DNA of 40,320 nt from Clostridiales bacterium UBA1390 (lineage in GTDB: Bacteria > Bacillota > Clostridia > Lachnospirales > Bianqueaceae), in NCBI GenBank assembly GCA_002305315.1, contig DBQQ01000024.1:13078-53397 (forward strand). Direction: 5' to 3'. The notes below the pieces were generated by a model that saw only the letters and a program-made list of their open reading frames with translations, ran no database searches and was not told the DNA's origin. The position numbers and the translations under genes were made by a program. The stretch's first letter is position 1. Every line of letters starts with the position of its first letter. This document shows positions 35,076 through 40,320 of this stretch, in pieces.

Positions 35076-35783
35076 ATGTCGGATAAAAGATTTTTAGTAT
35101 GCGAACAAAAAAGCACCTATTGGCTGCTCATCATGGCGGCGGGGATGATGGGAGCGTACACGTTTAATCTCCGGGGTGGGGTTTTCTGCAACGCGCAGAC
35201 AGCCAATATCGTGATGATGTCCATAGCCTTTGGAAAAGGAAGGCTGGGAGAGGGCGTGTATTATCTGATTCCCATTTTTGCCTACATGCTGGGAGCTTTT
35301 GTATCGGAGATTCTGCCCTCTCCTCTTAAGAAGCTGGGACATGTGCGATGGGATACATGCCTTATCGGAATCGAGATCGCAGTCCTTTTTGGAATCGGTT
35401 TTATACCGCTTCAAATGCCCCATCAAATCGTGCAGATCCTGGTCAATTTCATTGCGTCCATGCAGTATAATACCTTCCGACAGGCCGAGGGCATTCCGAT
35501 GGCGACAACGTTCTGTACGAATCATGTGCGCCAGGTCGGGGTTGGCGTTGCCAAGTGGATGCGCAAAAGGGATCGTGCGGGCTTTCTGCGGGGAATGCTG
35601 CATCTTCTCATGTTGGCGGGTTTCTTTGCTGGGGGTGTATTACTGACTTTCTTTTGCGATCCTTTGCAGGAGAAAGCCATCTGGATCGCCTTGATTCCCC
35701 TCGCCATCATTTTCACAAGAATGATTCATGCGGATCTTGTTTCCGAGCGAGGCATGCTGGAACAAAAACCGGGCGGGCACTAA
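35076..35783 (+). CDS. DUF1275 (YoaK-type) membrane protein
   Basis: This 235-aa protein has six or so hydrophobic segments. The family pattern GAYTFNLRGGVFCNAQTANIV appears at about 30-50, and IASMQYNTFRQAEG with TFCTNHVRQVG further on, as in YoaK proteins of unknown function. The start at 35076 is preferred because AAAGGG lies 8 nt upstream and the earlier ATG sits inside the promoter -10. It is divergent from the glycosidase operon. Function unknown; transport is possible. Confidence 0.88.
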   Translation: MSDKRFLVCEQKSTYWLLIMAAGMMGAYTFNLRGGVFCNAQTANIVMMSIAFGKGRLGEGVYYLIPIFAYMLGAFVSEILPSPLKKLGHVRWDTCLIGIEIAVLFGIGFIPLQMPHQIVQILVNFIASMQYNTFRQAEGIPMATTFCTNHVRQVGVGVAKWMRKRDRAGFLRGMLHLLMLAGFFAGGVLLTFFCDPLQEKAIWIALIPLAIIFTRMIHADLVSERGMLEQKPGGH

Positions 35784-35810
35784 GTTTTCGCGAGAAAAGA
35801 CTTGTTTTTT
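35781..35810 (+). terminator. Terminator of DUF1275 gene overlapping the next promoter
   Basis: AAGTTTTC and GAAAAGACTT can pair imperfectly around GCGA, directly after the stop codon, followed by TTTTTT. The T-run is also part of the -35 region of the next promoter. Confidence 0.5.
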
Positions 35811-35830
35811 GTCTCATTGTAGGCTATGAT
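35802..35830 (+). promoter_or_regulatory. Promoter of the GH105 operon
   Basis: TTGTTT, a 17-bp spacer and TATGAT lie about 50 bp upstream of the GH105 start, which has GGAGG as ribosome site. Confidence 0.6.
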
Positions 35831-35879
35831 AAAGAAAGAATCCGGATTTCCGGAAATCAACCATAATATGGAGGTACAT

Positions 35880-37001
35880 ATGAGTAAGTATCCTGAGAAA
35901 AAAGTGAAAAACCAGTGGTATAAAAAGGTCTGCGACAGTGTCATGGCCAGAAACGAGCTTTTGAGCAAAGTCTGGGCCTATGAGTATGGCGTCATCTGGA
36001 ATGGCATGGAAGGCGTGTGGCGTTTTACGGGAGATTCTCGATACTTTGATTATATCAAGAATAGTGTAGACACCTTCGTCAGTGAGGACGGTTCCAGCGT
36101 GCGGGGCTATAAGCGGGAGGCCTATAACGTGGATCTGGTCAATAATGGAAAGCAGCTTCTGATGTTGTATGCGGAGACAAAGGATCCCAAGTATAAAAGG
36201 GCTGCGGATATGTTCCGGGATCAGTTCAGAGAACATCCGCGTACTTCAGAAGGCGGCTTCTGGCATAAGCAGATCTATCCCTGGCAGATGTGGCTGGATG
36301 GAATCTACATGGCGTCTCCGTTCCTGGCGAGATATGGCTCGATGTTTGATGAGCCGGAACTCTTTGACGACGTGGTCAATCAGGTGCGTCTGATCTATAA
36401 GCATACGGTCGATCCGGATACCGGTCTCTGCTATCATGCTTGGGACGAGAAGCGTGAGCAGTTCTGGGCGAATCCGGAGACAGGGTGGTCACCGCACTTC
36501 TGGGGACGGGCTATGGGCTGGTTCATGGCAGCCATGGTGGATATCTTGGACTATCTGCCGCAGGATCATGAGGGCAGGAAGGACATCATTCAGATCTTCA
36601 ACGAATGTACCGAAGCCCTGTTCAAGGTACAGGATCCGGAGAAGCTCTGCTGGTATCAGGTGCTGGATCAGGGAGACCGTCCGGGCAACTATCTGGAGGC
36701 GTCCGCGTCCTGCATGTATGTGTACGCTTTTGCGAAAGCGATTCGAAAGGGATATTTGCCGGATTCCTATAAGGATCAGGTGAAGAAGACCTATGCGGCA
36801 CTGATCGAGCAGTTTATTGAGGAGACGAAGGATGGTCTGGTCAATGTGAATAAGATCGTGCAGGTGTCTGGTCTGGGCGGAGAAGGAAAACGGGATGGAT
36901 CCTTTGCCTACTATATGAGTGAGCCGATTATCAGCAATGATGGAAAGGGCGTAGGCGCTTTTATTGGGGCGAGTCTGGAAGTCGAAGAACTGATGAAATA
37001 A
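35880..37001 (+). CDS. Unsaturated rhamnogalacturonyl hydrolase, GH105
   Basis: This 373-aa intracellular enzyme of the YteR/YesR family hydrates and cleaves the unsaturated galacturonyl residue left by rhamnogalacturonan lyases. The alpha/alpha barrel shows YPWQMWLDG with the probable catalytic Asp140 (Asp143 in YteR), CYHAWDE and GRAMGWFM, the normal family signature. The start at 35880 follows GGAGGTACAT. It heads an operon with an oxidoreductase, an amidohydrolase and ung. It proves that the organism processes lyase-generated pectin fragments. Confidence 0.95.
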   Translation: MSKYPEKKVKNQWYKKVCDSVMARNELLSKVWAYEYGVIWNGMEGVWRFTGDSRYFDYIKNSVDTFVSEDGSSVRGYKREAYNVDLVNNGKQLLMLYAETKDPKYKRAADMFRDQFREHPRTSEGGFWHKQIYPWQMWLDGIYMASPFLARYGSMFDEPELFDDVVNQVRLIYKHTVDPDTGLCYHAWDEKREQFWANPETGWSPHFWGRAMGWFMAAMVDILDYLPQDHEGRKDIIQIFNECTEALFKVQDPEKLCWYQVLDQGDRPGNYLEASASCMYVYAFAKAIRKGYLPDSYKDQVKKTYAALIEQFIEETKDGLVNVNKIVQVSGLGGEGKRDGSFAYYMSEPIISNDGKGVGAFIGASLEVEELMK

Positions 37002-37013
37002 AGGAGTAGAAAG

Positions 37014-38084
37014 ATGAAGACAAGAATTGGGGTCATCGGCACGGGATGGCGTGCCGGATTTTTCCTGCGGGCAGCGAAAATGCTGCCCCAGCAGTTTGAG
37101 GTATGTGGAGTGGTCTATCATTCTGAGGCAGGGAAGGAACGTGCCGGTGCATGGGGTGTTCCGCTGTTTGCTTCTCCTGAGCAGTTGGTGCAGGAGACAA
37201 AGCCGGATTACGTCGTGGTATCCGTTTCACGCAAAAGTGGCGTGGCACGTCAGATTACGGCGCAGTTGGCCGAGATGGGCGTGCCGGTTCTGATGGAGAC
37301 GCCGCCGGCTGATAGCCTGGAAGACCTGACAGAGTTCTATAAACAATGTGGGCAGGCGAAGATCCAGGTGGCTGAGCAGTATCAGTTTCAGCCCATGATC
37401 GCAGCGCGGCTGGCAGTAGCAGCCTCCGGGCAGATCGGGCAGGTATATCAGACGCAGTTTCATCTGCCCAATGGGTACCATTCCATCAGTGTGCATCGTA
37501 AGGCGCTGGGTGTCGGCATGGCATTGCCTAAGGTCTGGGGTGCACAGTATGTGCATCAGAGGATGAGCGCACCGGGCCGTGACGGGGATCCGGTGTCCGA
37601 GGAAATGATCTCAGTCAAGCAGATGGTTTTCCATCTGGATTATGGGGAAAAGCAGGCATTTAACGATCTGGAGGGAGACCAGTGCCGTGCATGGATTCGC
37701 CGGGAGCATTATAATATCCGAGGAGACCGGGGAGAGGTCTACGACGACGAAGTTTATTATATGGAAGATTTTCTGACTCCCGTACACTATTCGTTGGAAC
37801 GCATGATGACTGGAGCCGGGACTAATCTGGAAGGCTCCTTCCTGCGAGGTGTACGAGGACAGAATGGATGGGTCTATGAAAATCCATTTCGTCCGGCGCG
37901 TATGTTTGATGATGAGATCGCGGTGGCGACCTGCATGCAGAAAATGGCAGAATACGTACAGGGCGGTCCGGATTTTTACAGCCTGGCGGAAGCCATGCAG
38001 GATCGATATCTGGCGCTGCTCACGGTCCAGTCCGCTAAGGAAGGAAAGGTTCTGGAGGCCAGCCCCCAGATTTGGATGAAGTAA
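37014..38084 (+). CDS. Gfo/Idh/MocA family oxidoreductase
   Basis: This 356-aa NAD(P)-dependent protein has an N-terminal Rossmann fold with the motif IGVIGTGWRAGFFLRAA (residues 5-21) and a later VVVSVSRKSG and VLMETPPAD, then a C-terminal alpha/beta domain. Family members oxidise or reduce sugars, sugar acids and inositols. It starts 12 bp after the GH105 stop. The EKP motif common in the family reads METPPAD here (about residues 94-100), so the usual catalytic Lys is not in place. The substrate is probably a pectin-derived sugar, by context only. Confidence 0.9.
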   Translation: MKTRIGVIGTGWRAGFFLRAAKMLPQQFEVCGVVYHSEAGKERAGAWGVPLFASPEQLVQETKPDYVVVSVSRKSGVARQITAQLAEMGVPVLMETPPADSLEDLTEFYKQCGQAKIQVAEQYQFQPMIAARLAVAASGQIGQVYQTQFHLPNGYHSISVHRKALGVGMALPKVWGAQYVHQRMSAPGRDGDPVSEEMISVKQMVFHLDYGEKQAFNDLEGDQCRAWIRREHYNIRGDRGEVYDDEVYYMEDFLTPVHYSLERMMTGAGTNLEGSFLRGVRGQNGWVYENPFRPARMFDDEIAVATCMQKMAEYVQGGPDFYSLAEAMQDRYLALLTVQSAKEGKVLEASPQIWMK

Positions 38085-38097
38085 GGAGGAATCTCAG

Positions 38098-39252
38098 TTG
38101 ATTTTGATTCAAAATGGTACCGTCTATACGATGACCGCGGAGGAGCCTGTACGGACGGATATCTTAGTAGAAGACGGAAAGATCCAGAGAATAGAATCGG
38201 CCATTACGCCGCAGGCGGACTGGCAAGTGATTGATGCAGCAGGGCTCAGGGTCTATCCCGGTTTTATTGATGCGCATTGTCATCTGGGGATGTCCGAAGA
38301 GGCCATTGGGTTCGAGGGCAATGATGTGAATGAGGCGACAGACCCTGTCACACCGCAAATTCGAGCGATCGATGGATTCAATCCCACGGACCGGGCAGTG
38401 GCAGAAGCCTGCAGCGCCGGCGTCACCTGCGTGGCAACTGGGCCGGGATCGGCCAATGTCGTGGGAGGCCAGTTTGCTGCGATCAAAACCTATGGCAGGC
38501 GAGTGGATAAGATGATTGTCAAGGCGCCGCTGGCCATGAAGGTGGCTTTTGGAGAAAATCCGAAACGCGTCTATAACAATAAGCAGAAGATGCCCTCTAC
38601 TCGTATGGGCACGGCAGCACTGCTGCGTCAGACGCTGACAGAGGCCATCAATTATATGAAGAAGCGCGAAAAGGACCCGGATACGCCGGTAGACTTCAAG
38701 CTGGAGCCTCTGATTCCGGTATTAAAACGGGAGATTCCGCTGAAGGCCCATGCGCATAGAGCGGATGATATTTTCACAGTGATTCGCATTGCGCGGGAGT
38801 TTCACCTCCGTTTTACATTGGATCATTGCACGGAGGGGCATCTGATCACCGACGAATTAGCCGAGGAGAATGTACAGGCCATCGTCGGTCCTTCCTTTGG
38901 CAGCCGTTCCAAATTCGAATTGACGAATAAGACGTTCGATACGCCGAAGGCACTCTATGAGGAGGGGATTCCCTTCGCCATCATGACGGACCATCCTGTG
39001 ATCCCCTGTCAGTATCTGCCGCTGTGCGCGGCGTTGTCCCATAAGGCAGGTCTGCCGGCGATGGAAGCGGTGAAAGCCATCACGATTCGCGCGGCACAGA
39101 TTCTGGGGCTGGAAGATCGTATCGGATCCCTGGAAGTAGGTAAAGATGCGGACATTATTTTATATGCAGGGGATCCCATGGAGGACATAGAAGCGCACTG
39201 CGTGATGACGATCGTAGATGGGAAGATCGTATCGGATCGGCGAGGTGCATGA
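38098..39252 (+). CDS. Amidohydrolase-superfamily enzyme
   Basis: This 384-aa metal-dependent hydrolase starts with TTG at 38098 behind GTAAGGAGGAATC. Metal-ligand motifs are AHCHLG (His60, His62), KAHAH (His218, His220), DHC (His243) and TDHP (Asp298). The C-terminal strand [14 protein letters not shown] is typical of imidazolonepropionase/dihydroorotase-like enzymes. The actual substrate is unknown. It lies 13 bp after the oxidoreductase and overlaps ung by 4 bp. Confidence 0.9.
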   Translation: MILIQNGTVYTMTAEEPVRTDILVEDGKIQRIESAITPQADWQVIDAAGLRVYPGFIDAHCHLGMSEEAIGFEGNDVNEATDPVTPQIRAIDGFNPTDRAVAEACSAGVTCVATGPGSANVVGGQFAAIKTYGRRVDKMIVKAPLAMKVAFGENPKRVYNNKQKMPSTRMGTAALLRQTLTEAINYMKKREKDPDTPVDFKLEPLIPVLKREIPLKAHAHRADDIFTVIRIAREFHLRFTLDHCTEGHLITDELAEENVQAIVGPSFGSRSKFELTNKTFDTPKALYEEGIPFAIMTDHPVIPCQYLPLCAALSHKAGLPAMEAVKAITIRAAQILGLEDRIGSLEVGKDADIILYAGDPMEDIEAHCVMTIVDGKIVSDRRGA

Positions 39253-39929
39253 TGGCAGCACAATTTCAAAATGACTGGCAGGAACTTCTGCAGCCGGAGT
39301 TTCAAAAGGAGTATTACCTGCGATTGCGAGAGTTCCTAAAGCAGGAATATCGCCCCCGAACCATTTATCCCGATATGTATGATATTTTTAATGCCATGCA
39401 TTTCACGGCCTATGAGGATGTGAAAGTCGTGATTCTGGGCCAGGATCCCTATCATGGGCCAGGTCAGGCGCACGGATTGAGTTTTTCTGTGAAGCCTGGC
39501 ATCGCGGTGCCTCCATCTCTACAGAATATCTACCAGGAGCTGGCCAATGATCTGGGATTAAAGATTCCGCATACAGGTTATTTGAAGAAATGGACAGATC
39601 AGGGCGTATTGCTCCTGAACGCGGTCTTGACGGTGCGTGCGGGCATTGCCAATTCTCATCGAGGAATGGGATGGGAATATTTCACCGATCACATCATTTC
39701 GTTGCTCAATGAAAGGCAGAAGCCGGTGGTCTTTCTGCTGTGGGGCAGAAATGCGCGCGAGAAAAAGGCACTGATCACGAATCCTCAGCACCTGATTCTC
39801 GAAGCACCACATCCCAGTCCGCTATCGGCCTATCACGGCTTCTTCGGATGTCGTCATTTTTCGAAGGCGAATGCGTTTCTGGAAAGGCACGGCATGACGC
39901 CAATCGATTGGCAGATCGAAGATGAATAA
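39249..39929 (+). CDS. ung: Uracil-DNA glycosylase, family 1
   Basis: This 226-aa repair enzyme removes uracil from DNA. The water-activating loop GQDPYHG is at 64-70 (catalytic Asp66), the Leu-loop [11 protein letters not shown] at 188-198 carries His188, and AHGLSFSV is intact. Length is normal. The start codon overlaps the amidohydrolase stop (ATGA), so it is coupled to a catabolic operon. Confidence 0.97.
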   Translation: MMAAQFQNDWQELLQPEFQKEYYLRLREFLKQEYRPRTIYPDMYDIFNAMHFTAYEDVKVVILGQDPYHGPGQAHGLSFSVKPGIAVPPSLQNIYQELANDLGLKIPHTGYLKKWTDQGVLLLNAVLTVRAGIANSHRGMGWEYFTDHIISLLNERQKPVVFLLWGRNAREKKALITNPQHLILEAPHPSPLSAYHGFFGCRHFSKANAFLERHGMTPIDWQIEDE

Positions 39930-39976
39930 ACAAGAAGGCTCGGGATTTTCTGAGCATTCTCCGTCCCCCAGGAACC

Positions 39977-40005
39977 TTGCAATTAAGCCATTTTCATGTT
40001 ATAAT
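39977..40005 (+). promoter_or_regulatory. Promoter of the terminal mobile-element-type gene
   Basis: TTGCAA, a 17-bp spacer and a perfect TATAAT lie 25 bp upstream of the ATG at 40031. Transcription should start near 40011-40013, inside the loop of the following hairpin. Confidence 0.75.
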
Positions 40006-40030
40006 CCCCCTTTACGAAGGGGGGATTTTT
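40003..40030 (+). promoter_or_regulatory. SD-sequestering hairpin with U-tract before the terminal gene
   Basis: AATCCCCC (40003-40010) pairs with GGGGGATT (40020-40027) over 8 bp, followed by TTTTT and the ATG. The GGGGGG of the 3' arm is the ribosome site. It also has the form of an intrinsic terminator. The 5' arm lies upstream of the predicted transcript start. Confidence 0.75.
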
Positions 40031-40320
40031 ATGGAAGATATTGCCATTCGCATCGTGAAGCTGATGCAGGAAATCAAGCAGTGCGTGACCTACAGCATCT
40101 CAGCCAAACGCTCCAAAGGGACGCAGAAGACTCAGTACTATTATCAGTACACAAAAGATCACAAGCGCAAGCAGAAGCTCATCCCTTCGAAAGATGTGAA
40201 ACAGGCTCTGGCAGACTTCGCACGCAAGCAGGAATTGAAACGACAGCTCAAGGCCCTGCAGGCCAGCGTGCCATGCGAAGAGATACAGGATGTCCAGGCC
40301 CGCGTGCGCTTCTTCACGCA
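40031..40320 (+). CDS. Probable mobile-element-associated protein, partial
   Basis: The open frame starts with ATG at 40031 and runs off the window end (about 96 codons seen). The protein is basic, with an N-terminal helix, then TQKTQYYYQYTKDHKRKQKLIP and a long charged helix ALADFARKQELKRQLKALQ. This resembles short proteins found beside transposases (DUF6788-like), but I cannot confirm it. The leader hairpin supports a mobile-element origin. Codon use is richer in G/C-ending codons than neighbours. Confidence 0.6.
   Translation, partial: MEDIAIRIVKLMQEIKQCVTYSISAKRSKGTQKTQYYYQYTKDHKRKQKLIPSKDVKQALADFARKQELKRQLKALQASVPCEEIQDVQARVRFFT

Overview
The window reads as chromosomal DNA of an anaerobic, spore-forming member of the Clostridia (Bacillota), most likely a gut or plant-fibre degrader. 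The evidence is a complete cotJABC spore-coat operon, strong AGGAGG-type ribosome sites, many sigma-A-like promoters with 17-bp spacers, Glu/Ser-rich lipoprotein linkers and many intracellular glycoside hydrolases. No rRNA, tRNA, CRISPR array or prophage was seen. Species cannot be named from sequence reading alone.

Layout. 1-152 is one end of a small non-coding repeat, and a fuller copy lies in opposite orientation at 20699-20951. 227-871 (minus) is a hexapeptide acetyltransferase. 1038-7441 (plus) is an operon of three consecutive half-ABC exporters and an MFS transporter, closed by a terminator. 7506-12427 (plus) is an operon with two near-identical operator palindromes in its leader. It encodes a flavodoxin-like protein, a FecCD-type permease, its ATPase, a substrate-binding lipoprotein and a HemN-like radical SAM protein. 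Together they look like an iron-regulated heme import and anaerobic heme breakdown system, the most interesting unit here.

12466-15386 holds a large uncharacterised protein (845 aa) and a DUF1905 protein, followed by a strong bidirectional terminator and a GH51 arabinofuranosidase on the minus strand. NAD synthetase (nadE) and an L,D-transpeptidase-like lipoprotein with a PEESS repeat tail follow on the plus strand. 20986-22204 (minus) is cotJABC. 22295-24223 (plus) is a GH78-like enzyme and a small unknown protein. 24331-29264 (minus) is a Nudix hydrolase, a GH106-like enzyme and a PepV-type dipeptidase. 29411-30055 (plus) is a two-OB-fold SSB-like protein. 30140-34935 (minus) is an unclassified six-hairpin-type glycosidase, a GH42 beta-galactosidase and ispD in one run. 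35019-39929 (plus) is a DUF1275 membrane protein, then GH105, a Gfo/Idh/MocA oxidoreductase, an amidohydrolase and uracil-DNA glycosylase. The window ends inside a probable mobile-element gene whose leader appears built to block read-through translation.

How the genes fit together. GH51, GH42, GH78-like, GH106-like and GH105 enzymes act on arabinose, galactose, rhamnose and unsaturated galacturonyl-rhamnose linkages, that is, side chains and backbone fragments of rhamnogalacturonan pectin. None carries a visible signal peptide, so they should work on imported oligosaccharides, yet no sugar importer is present in the window. Housekeeping genes (nadE, ispD, ung, Nudix, SSB) are interleaved with or embedded in these catabolic operons.
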